DNA of 64,000 nucleotides from Desulfobacteraceae bacterium (GTDB lineage Bacteria > Desulfobacterota > Desulfobacteria > Desulfobacterales > Desulfosalsimonadaceae), in assembly GCA_003599885.1 (NCBI GenBank), contig QZKW01000045.1:1-64000 (forward strand). The letters run 5' to 3'. Shown one piece after another: positions 26,620-35,094 of this stretch (the stretch's first letter is position 1; every line of letters starts with the position of its first letter). Below the pieces are notes generated by a model. The model saw only the letters and a program-made list of their open reading frames with translations. It made no database searches and was not told where the DNA came from. Position numbers and translations under genes: made by a program.

Positions 26620-27297
26620 ATGAAAAAGCGGATACTTCTGGCCCCGGTGATTCTGATTCTTCTGGTTCAGTGTACCGGATTAAAGGAACAAAAAATTATT
26701 GATGCGCACCGGAAATCATTGGAAATCGCTCTTTCTTTTAATACCGAAAATTATCCCTGGCTGATGGGAACCAAATACCCTCAGATAGCCGTTTGGGTGA
26801 CGACCGGCAGCGGCGACCATGAAACCGTTTTCGTGACCCAGGGAGCAGGCAGGGACAAATGGATGTTTGCTGATGAACGCCCCGGCGCGCTGCCGGTATG
26901 GTCCGGTATTCGGCCGACAAAGAAGGGTCTGGAGATTGACGCGGTTTCCGGGGCTACCCCATCCGGTGAAGTCCATACGATTCGATGGGAGATTCCGGAG
27001 AAATATGAGGGAAAGGATTTAACGGTCTTTATCGAGGCCAATGTGTCCTTTGATTACAATGATTATTATTCAAAGGCGAAAAGCAGTCCGGGATACAGCG
27101 ATGTAAACGGTCAGCCGTCGGTTGTATGGCGGTCGGCATTTCGTGTTGATGACAACCCTGTGCAGATGACCCCTGAAATTGCGGGACATGGTCATGTGCT
27201 GGGAAAAAACAGCGCCATCGATTCTGATATGACCAAAATTACGACTGCCGCCGAACTTTTTAATTACATCAATATTGCTTATCATCCGGGAAGCTGA
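26620..27297 (+). CDS. Probable lipoprotein, DUF2271-like
   Basis: 225 residues from the ATG at 26620 (MKKRILLAPVILILLVQC): a lipoprotein signal with the lipobox-like LLVQC, Cys18. An ATG four codons earlier is possible, but the GGAG it contains serves better as the ribosome site. The mature part has PQIAVWVTTGSGDHETVFVT, W-SGIRP and IDAVSGATPSGEV, which resemble DUF2271 proteins, often found with flavin or quinone-linked membrane redox systems. Two bp ahead of the DUF362 ferredoxin gene, so the two are one unit and may share an electron-transfer role. Confidence 0.6.
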   Translation: MKKRILLAPVILILLVQCTGLKEQKIIDAHRKSLEIALSFNTENYPWLMGTKYPQIAVWVTTGSGDHETVFVTQGAGRDKWMFADERPGALPVWSGIRPTKKGLEIDAVSGATPSGEVHTIRWEIPEKYEGKDLTVFIEANVSFDYNDYYSKAKSSPGYSDVNGQPSVVWRSAFRVDDNPVQMTPEIAGHGHVLGKNSAIDSDMTKITTAAELFNYINIAYHPGS

Positions 27298-27299
27298 CC

Positions 27300-28367
27300 A
27301 TGAAAACCGTAATGATTCACCCGGCAACCCATGATTCTCTCCGCCCGGCCATTGACCGGGCGTTTGAGATATTCCCGATGGATTTCGCCGGTAAAACAGT
27401 TCTGATCAAACCCAATGCGCTGCGGACATCCGCTGCGGATGAAGCCATCGTCACCCATCCGTCCGTTGTCCGGGCGGTGGTGGAGAAAGTGGAGACGCTG
27501 AATCCGGCGGCTATTATCGTTGGCGACAATCCGGGGGTGGTCAGCTATGGCGCCAATGAAGAATGTTTTGAAAAAACCGGGCTCATGGCAGCCGCCAAAG
27601 GGCATTACCGGAATATCGGCAATGATCCGGTAAAGGTCGATTTTAATCCCGCGTTCATTCCATCGGTGAGTGTATCAAGAATCGTCATGGAAGCCGATAT
27701 TATCATCAGCCTGCCGCGGTTTAAAACCCACGGACTGACGGTGATTTCCGGAGCTCTGAAAAACAGTTACGGCATTTTGCCCGGCGCGCAGAAATCCATT
27801 CTCCATAAAATCGCCGGAAGTCCGGAACGGTTTCATGAGGTGGTGGTGGAGGTATTCAAGCTCCGGGTGCCGGACCTGTTTATTCTGGATGCGGTGGTCG
27901 GTATGGAGGGCAACGGCCCGGCGTCTCCGGATTTGCGGGAAATCGGGCTGATACTGGCTGCGGACAATGGTGTGGCGATGGATGCGGTGATTGCCGCCAT
28001 GATGGGATGTGATCCCGCCTGTCTGCGCTTCCTGCAAAAGGCAAAGGAAGACGGTTTGGGTGATTATGATTTGAAAACCGTCAACATCATCGGAAAACTG
28101 GATGTGATTCCGGATTTTAAACTGCCGCCGGTGAGCGGTGAAGCGATTACGGGAAATATCGCGATTCAGGAAATGCTCGCCAGCAAAAATCAGTTCCGGC
28201 CCCGGGTGGACCAAAATCTGTGCACCGCGTGCGGTACCTGCGTGGCCCAGTGCCCGGTTTCGGCCCTGACCATGGCGGGTGAATTTCCGGAAGTCGATCA
28301 CGACACATGCATTATCTGTTTCTGCTGCCAGGAGCTCTGCCCGGAAAAAGCGATCCGGTTGAGCTGA
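27300..28367 (+). CDS. DUF362 protein with C-terminal 2x[4Fe-4S] ferredoxin domain
   Basis: 355 residues. DUF362 occupies 1-285 (KTVLIKPNALRTSA; SLPRFKTHGLTVISGALKN). The last 60 residues hold two ferredoxin clusters: CTACGTCVAQCPVSAL and CIICFCCQELCPEKAI. The family is common in strict anaerobes and its reaction is unsettled; reading it as a redox protein rests on the clusters. Co-transcribed with the lipoprotein gene (2-bp gap) and followed 42 bp later by the first WS/DGAT gene. Confidence 0.88.
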   Translation: MKTVMIHPATHDSLRPAIDRAFEIFPMDFAGKTVLIKPNALRTSAADEAIVTHPSVVRAVVEKVETLNPAAIIVGDNPGVVSYGANEECFEKTGLMAAAKGHYRNIGNDPVKVDFNPAFIPSVSVSRIVMEADIIISLPRFKTHGLTVISGALKNSYGILPGAQKSILHKIAGSPERFHEVVVEVFKLRVPDLFILDAVVGMEGNGPASPDLREIGLILAADNGVAMDAVIAAMMGCDPACLRFLQKAKEDGLGDYDLKTVNIIGKLDVIPDFKLPPVSGEAITGNIAIQEMLASKNQFRPRVDQNLCTACGTCVAQCPVSALTMAGEFPEVDHDTCIICFCCQELCPEKAIRLS

Positions 28368-28409
28368 ACCATAATCATTAAGCGTTAAATTTTTTAAAAG
28401 GAGAGACCT

Positions 28410-30053
28410 ATGGCTGAGACAATGACCAATGCGGACAATTTCTGGCTCCAGATGGATCATCCCACCAACCTCATGATTATCACCGGCATTATGGAATTTA
28501 AGGAAACAATCGATTATGACCAGGCATGCAAGACGCTGGAAGATCGGCTGTGTGCGTTTGACCGTTTCCGGCAGCGTGTTGTTGCCCCCCTGTCGGGTGT
28601 GGGCGTTGCCAGTTGGGAGTTTGATCCATATTTTGACATCCGGTCGCATTTTCAGCAGGTGGCCCTTCCGGGAGCTGGCGGCAAAGCCGAGCTGCAACGC
28701 ATGTGCAGCGATTTGATGACTATTCCCATGGACCGGACGAAACCCCTGTGGTCATGCCATCTGATTGAGAACTACAAAGGCGGATGCGCGCTGTTTTTCC
28801 GTCTTCATCACTGCATTGCCGATGGTATTTCCCTGGTTTATGTACTGCTCTCCACTGCGGATACGGAGCCGGGGGGGAAACCTCTGTTCGGAGATAAATT
28901 CCGAAGGAAAAAGAAGAAATGGTCACCGCCGTCATTCATCCCTGCAGGGCAGTTGCTGACGAGCGTGTCTGGAGTGATCGACAAAACCCAGATCGTTGGT
29001 GAGAAGCTGATTGCGGAATGGTCAAAGTTGCTGTCAAACAGGTCTTATGTAAAGAAATTCGCAAAGAACACGGCCAATTTGTCGAAAGACACCGCAACGG
29101 TTTTGGGGAAGCTTGCTATGATGCCTTCTGATCCCAAAACTTCCCTGAGAGGGCCGCTCAGGGTGAGAAAGTGTGTTGCCTGGACGAATCTGATGTCGCT
29201 GGATCGGGTTAAAAAAATCAGCAAGGTAGTTGATGCCACGATTAATGACGTGCTGATTGCTTCTTTAAGCGGGGCGCTGCGGCGGTATCTGATCATGAAA
29301 GGCGACCGGACGAATAAGACCGAACTTCGGGCCGCGATTCCTGTCAACATCCGCGAACCCGGAACCGCGTTTGAGCTGGGGAATAAATTCAGCCTGGTTT
29401 TCCTTGCCCTGCCGGTTTATATCGAAGACCCGATTTTACGCTTAAGAGAAGTTAAAAAACGCATGGATCATCTCAAAGAGTCGCCGGATGCCTATGTCGC
29501 GTTTATGGTCTTAAGCGCGTTGGGTTTATCCTCCGCCAGTATTGCCACGACGGCTTCCAACTTTTTCGCTAACAAGGCGTCAACGGTTTTGACCAATGTT
29601 CCCGGCCCCAAAGAGCCCCTTTATTTTGCGGGAAAAAAGATTGAAAATTTTATCGGATGGGTTCCCAGGACAGGGCGGGTCGGCATGGGGGTCAGCATTT
29701 TCAGCTATGCCGGCAAGGTCGGGATCGGGCTTGTGACCGATGAGGGACTGGTGCCGGACCCGGACACGATTTTGAGATACTTTGAAAATGAAGTGGATTA
29801 TTTGTATGAAATTTCGAAAACAGGCAAGGTGGATATCCAGCCGCTGATTCTTGGCGATAAAAAAAAGGTAACGTCAAAATCCGCCAAGCAGGTAGAGAAG
29901 CAAACGCCTCCTGAAAAGAAAGAAGCAGGCGCCACGGAAGAGGCTTTTGGAATATCGAGGATATGCATGGCTCTGACAAAAAGCGGCAGTCCGTGCAAGA
30001 GAAAACCTGCCCCGGACTCTGACTATTGCAGTGTGCATCAGTCCGGGGTTTAA
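28410..30053 (+). CDS. Wax ester synthase/diacylglycerol acyltransferase (WS/DGAT) with C-terminal Cys3His motif
   Basis: 547 residues. The acyltransferase motif is H133-H134-C-I-A-D138-G (HHxxxDG); PLWSCHLIENYKGGCALFF precedes it, and the second half has NDVLIASLSGALRRYL and TNVPGPKEPLYFAGKKI, all typical of bacterial WS/DGAT. It esterifies acyl-CoA with long alcohols or diacylglycerol at the membrane to make neutral lipid. Residues about 518-545 add an unusual tail with C-x9-C-x10-C-x2-H (DUF5763-like), shared with the second copy at 38-39.7 kb. A Lys/Glu-rich linker joins the parts. AAAGGAGAG ribosome site. Confidence 0.9.
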   Translation: MAETMTNADNFWLQMDHPTNLMIITGIMEFKETIDYDQACKTLEDRLCAFDRFRQRVVAPLSGVGVASWEFDPYFDIRSHFQQVALPGAGGKAELQRMCSDLMTIPMDRTKPLWSCHLIENYKGGCALFFRLHHCIADGISLVYVLLSTADTEPGGKPLFGDKFRRKKKKWSPPSFIPAGQLLTSVSGVIDKTQIVGEKLIAEWSKLLSNRSYVKKFAKNTANLSKDTATVLGKLAMMPSDPKTSLRGPLRVRKCVAWTNLMSLDRVKKISKVVDATINDVLIASLSGALRRYLIMKGDRTNKTELRAAIPVNIREPGTAFELGNKFSLVFLALPVYIEDPILRLREVKKRMDHLKESPDAYVAFMVLSALGLSSASIATTASNFFANKASTVLTNVPGPKEPLYFAGKKIENFIGWVPRTGRVGMGVSIFSYAGKVGIGLVTDEGLVPDPDTILRYFENEVDYLYEISKTGKVDIQPLILGDKKKVTSKSAKQVEKQTPPEKKEAGATEEAFGISRICMALTKSGSPCKRKPAPDSDYCSVHQSGV

Positions 30054-30073
30054 CAACAAAAGAAAGGCTGTTT

Positions 30074-31687
30074 TTGAATTTAATCATCATCAACCTGAGG
30101 ATTCCTGTTGAACTGGACGGGCCGGGTGAATCGGGCAAGGACCAATACCTTAATGCAGCCTCACAAAAGCTGGGGGTTTGCTGTGAAGATTTAAAAATCA
30201 TTAAAATCCTCAGTAAAGAATTGGATCTCAGCAACAGAGAGCGGCTCCTTTATAAAATTTCGATTGTGGTGCGAATTTCCGGCATCTTCGACAATTTAGA
30301 AAAATTTCCGGAATATGTTGAAAGGCCGGAAGATATTCAAAGAACAGGGGCGGCCGGAAAGACGGCCACCCTGAAGGAACGGCCGATCATCATCGGTTTG
30401 GGCCCTGCCGGCATGTTTGCCGCTCTTGCGCTTCTGGCTTATGGAATTAAACCCGTCATTTTTGAGAGAGGGAAAAGAATTGAAGAACGCGCCCTGGATG
30501 TTGAGCGGTTTATTTTAAACAGGAAGCTGGATCCCGAATCCAATATCCAGTTCGGCGAAGGCGGGGCCGGGTCGTTTTCCGACGGGAAGCTGTTTTCCAG
30601 AAGAGACCGGAATACCGGGTATGTTAACCGAGTGCTGGATACCTACATTAAATTCGGTGCGCCTGAAGAAATCGGATACATCAGCAAGCCCCATTTGGGA
30701 ACCGATGTCTTGTGCCGGATCGTTGCCAATATGCGGAATTATATACTGGAGCAGGGCGGTCAGATTCATTACGGCGCTAAAATGACCGATCTGCTGATTT
30801 CCGGGGAGAAGGCCTGCGGCGTCATCATCAACGGAGATCAGGAGTATCGTTCCTCCGATATTTATCTTGCTGTGGGGCATTCGGCCCGCGATACATTTGA
30901 GATGATTCATAAAAATGGGATTGCGGTGGAGCAGAAGCCGATTTTTGTCGGGGTCCGTATGGAGCATTCGGCCCAACTGATCAACCGTATCCGGTATGGC
31001 AACAAATATAAGGATTTTCGCGGTATCGGGGCGGCCGCCTATTCTTTCAACTACACGGACCGCATAAAGAAGCGGGGCGTGTATACCTTCTGCATGTGTC
31101 CCGGCGGGGAGATCGTCAACGCGTCCTCTGAAGACGCCATGATGGTTTTAAACGGGATGAGCTTTTCGGGAAGGGCTTCCGCTTTTTCAAATGCCGCGAT
31201 TGTGGTTTCCTGCCATACGGATGACTACAGGTCAACCAGCCCCCTGGCCGGGATGGAATTTCAAAAAGAGATTGAGCGCCGGACTTTTCAGGCCGGCGGC
31301 GGCAACTGGGCTGTCCCGGCCCAGAACCTGGAAGATTTTATGGCCGGCAAAATTTCCGGCAGTGTGAATAAAAATTCATACCGGATGGGGGCTGTCGCTG
31401 CAAACCTCAAAACAATTTTCCCGAAATTTATCAATGAGTTGCTTTTGGCTGCCCTTAATCAATGGAAACAGCAAGAGCCCCTGTTTGTTTCCCGGCAGGC
31501 CATATTGTTCGGCGCTGAAACCAGAACGTCTTCACCTGTGCGAATCAAGCGGAACCATAATTGTGAATCCGTCAATATTAAAAACCTGTATCCGATTGGT
31601 GAAGGCTCGGGATATACCGGCGGGATAACGAGTTCAGCCGCAGACGCAATGAAGGCTGTGGATATGAAATGGGGAAGGGCGGTGTAA
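30074..31687 (+). CDS. FAD-dependent dehydrogenase (COG2509-like)
   Basis: About 537 residues from the TTG at 30074, which has AAAGG upstream and lies just past the WS/DGAT stop; an ATG at 30026 would overlap that gene by 28 bp. The Rossmann motif IIIGLGPAGMFAALALL and GEGGAGSFSDGKLFSR near 165 mark the family, and GEGSGYTGGITSSAADAM closes the FAD site at the C-terminus. These flavoproteins are called uncharacterised or opine/geranylgeranyl-reductase-like; the substrate is unknown. It follows the acyltransferase by 20 bp on the same strand, so a lipid link is possible. Confidence 0.82.
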   Translation: MNLIIINLRIPVELDGPGESGKDQYLNAASQKLGVCCEDLKIIKILSKELDLSNRERLLYKISIVVRISGIFDNLEKFPEYVERPEDIQRTGAAGKTATLKERPIIIGLGPAGMFAALALLAYGIKPVIFERGKRIEERALDVERFILNRKLDPESNIQFGEGGAGSFSDGKLFSRRDRNTGYVNRVLDTYIKFGAPEEIGYISKPHLGTDVLCRIVANMRNYILEQGGQIHYGAKMTDLLISGEKACGVIINGDQEYRSSDIYLAVGHSARDTFEMIHKNGIAVEQKPIFVGVRMEHSAQLINRIRYGNKYKDFRGIGAAAYSFNYTDRIKKRGVYTFCMCPGGEIVNASSEDAMMVLNGMSFSGRASAFSNAAIVVSCHTDDYRSTSPLAGMEFQKEIERRTFQAGGGNWAVPAQNLEDFMAGKISGSVNKNSYRMGAVAANLKTIFPKFINELLLAALNQWKQQEPLFVSRQAILFGAETRTSSPVRIKRNHNCESVNIKNLYPIGEGSGYTGGITSSAADAMKAVDMKWGRAV

Positions 31688-31799
31688 ACACTCGAACCCC
31701 TTTGGAACAATTTTTGACACGCCGATTTTTTTATTGATATATTTAAAGAACTTATAACATGTTGGTTCAAAAAATAGATCTTCGATAAAAAAGGTTAAT

Positions 31800-33050
31800 C
31801 TAAGCCCCGAAATCCAAAACCGTATTCCTCACAAAATTCACAAATTCAAACAACCAGGAGACATCCGCCCCGGCCCTGTGAGGGGTTTCGGTTTTTGCTG
31901 AAAATTCTTCAAGGAGATCCGTGAACTTCATTGTCGGGGATGTGGCTTTGACCAGTTTGTCTAAAAAATATTTCAAGTTTTTAATCCGGATTAATTCGGG
32001 ATCATAACCGGAATCTTTGAGAAGCCTGTCTTTCCACATGTTATCATATCGCGGTTCATCCGAATATAATGTTTTCCCGGCCAGTTCCTTTACCATTCTT
32101 TCAGCAACGCGCTTTGGATCCTCACCTTCCCTGATCAGTTTATCTCTGGGTATGCCATGGAATTCCATGCTTCTGGAATCCCAGTCTGTCCAACCATTCA
32201 TGGTTTCTGGATTGAGCAAACATGAAGTGACGGGATGCCTGCCGTCGCCCCAGGCCACTTCAATCGGATAAGATTCTTTCCCGAGGCCGGATGCTTCAAA
32301 GTCGATAATATATATGGGTTGGCGAGACAACGCTTTTTGAAGCTTTGTCTCCGCACTTATTTCGAATTCAACATCATCATAAATTTTTTTAAAACTGCCG
32401 ATCTCCTGCTTACCCATGAATTCTCTGGCCCCACCGAGGCCGAACGGTATGGAATTTGAAATTAAAGTTTTTAAAATTTTGATTATATCCAGGCGGTCGC
32501 TTAATCCCTTTTCCGTCCTTGGCATTTTATAATACCGGTTCAGTTTCAGTGCAATTAAATATTCGGGTTTAACAATATCAATGTTTGAATCCCTAAGTCT
32601 TAATATATTGGTTGTCAGTTTTCTGTTTTCCAGGATATGCCGGATCAGTCTCGGTTTCAGCGGTGTGCTTTCTGTGGATAAAAAATCAACATAAATACCC
32701 GTACTTTTATGTTTCAGGCTGTGGTTGGCCGAGTCTGAATCCAGGAAGTATTTTTCAAGATTCCTCAAAGACTCCTCGGGCAGCTCATCTGCAAGGAATT
32801 CCTCGAAATCAGTTTCTGATAATAAAATATCCACATCATACGTCACCCTCGGCCTGATCGGTGGGCGAATATATTTTGATGCTGCAATTGCGCCAACCAG
32901 AACGGCATTGGGGTAAACTTTTACTACATCACCGATAACATAATTAAAGCCGCTGCCGCGTTTATTTCTGTGGTAAACCTGAAAATATTCATCCTCGAAC
33001 AATTCATCCTGCTCATTATCGTATTGGATATGTTTTTCGCTCATGGGCAC
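31800..33050 (-). CDS. Nucleotidyltransferase-like domain fused to DEDDh exonuclease domain
   Basis: 416 residues, two domains. The N-part (about 40-200) has the nucleotidyltransferase layout LVGAIAASKYI, then D72-V-D74 in TYDVDILLS and D122 in GIYVDFLS, as in AbiEii/MNT-type enzymes of toxin-antitoxin modules; the family match is by motif only. The C-part (about 243-405) has IIDFEASGL (D250, E252), YPIEVAW, D331/D336 in SDEPRYDNMW and HRAGAD (H391, D396), the DnaQ-like DEDDh set. So one chain may both add nucleotides and trim nucleic-acid 3' ends. No antitoxin-like partner is adjacent. Confidence 0.7.
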   Translation of the reverse strand: MPMSEKHIQYDNEQDELFEDEYFQVYHRNKRGSGFNYVIGDVVKVYPNAVLVGAIAASKYIRPPIRPRVTYDVDILLSETDFEEFLADELPEESLRNLEKYFLDSDSANHSLKHKSTGIYVDFLSTESTPLKPRLIRHILENRKLTTNILRLRDSNIDIVKPEYLIALKLNRYYKMPRTEKGLSDRLDIIKILKTLISNSIPFGLGGAREFMGKQEIGSFKKIYDDVEFEISAETKLQKALSRQPIYIIDFEASGLGKESYPIEVAWGDGRHPVTSCLLNPETMNGWTDWDSRSMEFHGIPRDKLIREGEDPKRVAERMVKELAGKTLYSDEPRYDNMWKDRLLKDSGYDPELIRIKNLKYFLDKLVKATSPTMKFTDLLEEFSAKTETPHRAGADVSWLFEFVNFVRNTVLDFGA

Positions 33051-33108
33051 TCTGCCAGTAAAATTTTAAAAATGAATGAATTCATGGGGACCGGCCTGTT
33101 AAAACTGA

Positions 33109-33279
33109 AACAGAGTAGATGAAACGGATGCCAAAGTCAAAGAGGAAGGCGAGACCGGTCTGAATTTGGATACTATTCGCATCCAAACCGGTCTTGCGGA
33201 ATCAAAAGCATTGACCCGGCAAGGTTTCTATGAGCAATTCATCCAGCGATTGGAAGTTAAATTATCAGGCGATGGCTGA
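33109..33279 (+). pseudogene. Possible gene remnant without a start
   Basis: A frame open from 33109 to the TGA at 33277 encodes plausible protein (about 56 codons, with ALTRQGFYEQFIQRLEVKL near the end) but has no ATG or GTG; only CTG/TTG codons and no ribosome site. The look is that of the C-terminal end of a lost gene. An imperfect inverted repeat of ACCGGTC words lies across it (about 33152-33193). Its family is not recognised. Confidence 0.3.
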
Positions 33280-33342
33280 TGGATCCGGAACGTGATTCCG
33301 GAATTTCAACCGACCGAAGCTTGTCCCAAAAAGGATATCCCA

Positions 33343-34104
33343 ATGAACCCGAGAGTAAAATTAGCAACAGCCCGGGCGCCGGGCGGCGGTGTGATGGAAC
33401 TTTATCAGCACGATGGCGATTTCACGATCCAGGTCAATGGTCAGGATTTGATGCTCAGCCGACAGCATGAATCGGAACTTGAGCTGGCGCGACTGGGGTG
33501 TGCGCATCTTTCTGGCCGCAAATCTCCTAATATATTGATCGGTGGACTTGGGATGGGGTATACCCTGCGTCAGGCGCTGGATATATTGGGCCTGAACGCC
33601 AGAGTTGTCGTGGGTGAACTGGTGTATGCCATTGTCGAGTGGAATCGGGAATTTTTCGGAAAACTCAACGGCCAGCCGCTGGCGGACGAGCGGGTTGATC
33701 TCAGGGAAGGCGATGTCGTTGAGCTTATTTCGCGTTCCAAAGCCTGTTTTGATGCGATCTTGCTGGATATCGACAATGGCCCCAGAGCGATGACCGATTC
33801 AGGAAACAGCCGTTTATATAGTCATGAAGGAATTCAGGCCTGCCGCCGTGCATTGCGTGAACGCGGATGCCTGGCCGTGTGGTCGGCTGAACCGGACAAG
33901 AACTTCGAACAAATTCTGATGACCTGCCGTTTTCATGTCACCCGTTTCCGGGTTCCGGCATACAAGGGAAGCAAATCCGAATCCCGGTTTGTGTGGGTGG
34001 CTTCGGAGGACAAGAAAATACTGCCCCCCGGGGGCGGCGAACCGCGTTTGAAGCCGAGGAATGAGCCAAAGGCAGGCCACCGGCGGTTTCCAAAGAAACG
34101 ATAA
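33343..34104 (+). CDS. Spermidine synthase-like methyltransferase-fold protein
   Basis: 253 residues from the ATG at 33343 (MNPRVKLATARAP), with AAGGA 7 nt before it; the frame is open 17 codons further upstream. NILIGGLGMGYTLRQAL is the nucleotide-binding glycine motif, VVVGELVYAIVEWNREFF the acidic strand, and FDAILLDIDNGPRAM the following conserved acidic loop, all as in spermidine synthase-like proteins. The polyamine-binding N-terminal domain is shortened, so aminopropyl transfer is doubtful. C-terminal 30 residues are Lys/Arg/Pro-rich. Confidence 0.72.
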   Translation: MNPRVKLATARAPGGGVMELYQHDGDFTIQVNGQDLMLSRQHESELELARLGCAHLSGRKSPNILIGGLGMGYTLRQALDILGLNARVVVGELVYAIVEWNREFFGKLNGQPLADERVDLREGDVVELISRSKACFDAILLDIDNGPRAMTDSGNSRLYSHEGIQACRRALRERGCLAVWSAEPDKNFEQILMTCRFHVTRFRVPAYKGSKSESRFVWVASEDKKILPPGGGEPRLKPRNEPKAGHRRFPKKR

Positions 34105-34172
34105 CCGTGGTGGTCTGGTGGACGATATTCTTTTTGTATAATAAAAAAAATAAATTTTTGTTGAAAAAAAGC

Positions 34173-34221
34173 TTGACATGGATAACGCATTGCGTCATAA
34201 GTAACCCATAACGCAACGCGT
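34173..34221 (+). promoter_or_regulatory. Promoter with paired GCA/TGC palindromes before the phasin-like gene
   Basis: TTGACA (34173-34178), 17 bases, CATAAG (34196-34201). Inside the spacer lies the palindrome ACGCATTGCGT (34185-34195); ACGCAACGCGT (34211-34221) follows 26 bases later, just past the -10. Each sits in the longer direct repeat ATAACGCA...GCGTCAT. A protein bound here would block the polymerase. PhaR regulators of other bacteria bind TGC/GCA-type repeats, so a PhaR protein is the natural candidate. Confidence 0.6.
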
Positions 34222-34332
34222 CATATTCAGGATTAAGTTTGGGCAGGTATGCGCAGGCAAGAAAAGTCAAATAAAATTCATTACTCGGTTCACATTAACT
34301 ATCAATAATAATTTTTTCAGGAGGAAAGAGTC

Positions 34333-34815
34333 ATGGCCAAGAAAGAAGTAAAAAAAAGCAACGTAATCGTGGAAAAAGTTCAGAAAGCATCGGATGCCGT
34401 AACCGAAAAGATCAAAACCTACAATGAAAAATATGTGGCCAAAAATATTGAGAAAGGCCGCGAAGCCCTGAAAGAATACAACGAAAAATACGTTGTGAAA
34501 AATATCGAAAAAGGCAAAGAATACATTGAAAAGCCTTATAAAAAACTCACAGTTAAAGTCGACGAAGTCCTTGCCAAAGGCCGCGACCTTGAAAAAGACG
34601 CCTTCAAAAAACTCGACGGCGTGATCGTGAACGGCAAAAAATTCATGTACAAACTGCCTCTGGTTGAAACCGTCGAAAAGAAAGTGACCGAAGGGCTGAA
34701 TTCTTTACCCGGATTTATCAATATGCCGAGCAAGGGTGAAATTGAAAAGCTGACCATTGCGATGCAGTCATTAAACAAAAATATCGAAACGCTGAAAACT
34801 TCAAAAATGGTTTAA
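34333..34815 (+). CDS. Phasin-like, repeat-containing coiled-coil protein
   Basis: 160 residues, Lys- and Glu-rich and almost wholly helical. Two near-identical repeats of about 20 residues sit at 30-70: YNEKYVAKNIEKGREAL and YNEKYVVKNIEKGKEYI. A hydrophobic stretch (FMYKLPLVETVEKKVTEG) and a helix at the C-terminus follow. This amphipathic, low-complexity form matches phasins, which coat storage granules; no exact family is recognised. GGAGG ribosome site. Its own promoter and terminator make it a single-gene, probably strongly expressed unit next to phaR-like genes. Confidence 0.6.
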   Translation: MAKKEVKKSNVIVEKVQKASDAVTEKIKTYNEKYVAKNIEKGREALKEYNEKYVVKNIEKGKEYIEKPYKKLTVKVDEVLAKGRDLEKDAFKKLDGVIVNGKKFMYKLPLVETVEKKVTEGLNSLPGFINMPSKGEIEKLTIAMQSLNKNIETLKTSKMV

Positions 34816-34836
34816 GTGGTTGAGTGGTGGTTGTTC

Positions 34837-34878
34837 GGCGGCACATCCTATGGATGTGCCGCCCGTTTAACTAAAGTT
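34837..34878 (+). terminator. Terminator-like hairpin after the phasin-like gene
   Basis: Perfect 12-bp stem GGCGGCACATCC (34837-34848) and GGATGTGCCGCC (34852-34863) with a 3-nt loop, then a moderately T-rich tail to 34878. It starts 22 nt past the phasin-like stop. Confidence 0.75.
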
Positions 34879-34922
34879 TTCCGATTTTTTTGACGTCAAA
34901 GTATAAAAGTTAAACTTCTTTG

Positions 34923-34951
34923 TTGCGTTGTACTCTTCGCTGCTTCATAAT
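34923..34951 (+). promoter_or_regulatory. Promoter candidate for the first phaR-like gene
   Basis: TTGCGT (34923-34928), 17 bases, CATAAT (34946-34951). The spacing and the -10 sequence match the promoter before the second phaR-like gene. TGC words flank it (TTGCGT, GCTGC), but there is no clear palindrome. Confidence 0.45.
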
Positions 34952-35094
34952 AGCCTAAATATTAATCGTTTTTTCAGTTTGCTGCGAAGTCATGTGACTC
35001 TTATGCTTTGCCGTCAAGAGTTTACTTGTCAGAGGGCTGTGGTTTTTTGATTTGCAACCCATTTTAAATTGAACGCAGTTTAAAGGAGGTACGG

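Noticed and set aside
27675-28697. 340-codon open frame on the minus strand opposite the DUF362 and WS/DGAT genes
   Set aside because: Antisense to two well-supported genes, spans their junction, no recognisable domain.
33152-33193. Imperfect inverted repeat ACCGGTC in the 33-kb gap as a terminator
   Set aside because: A five-base bulge in one arm and no T-tract; it falls inside a protein-like frame.
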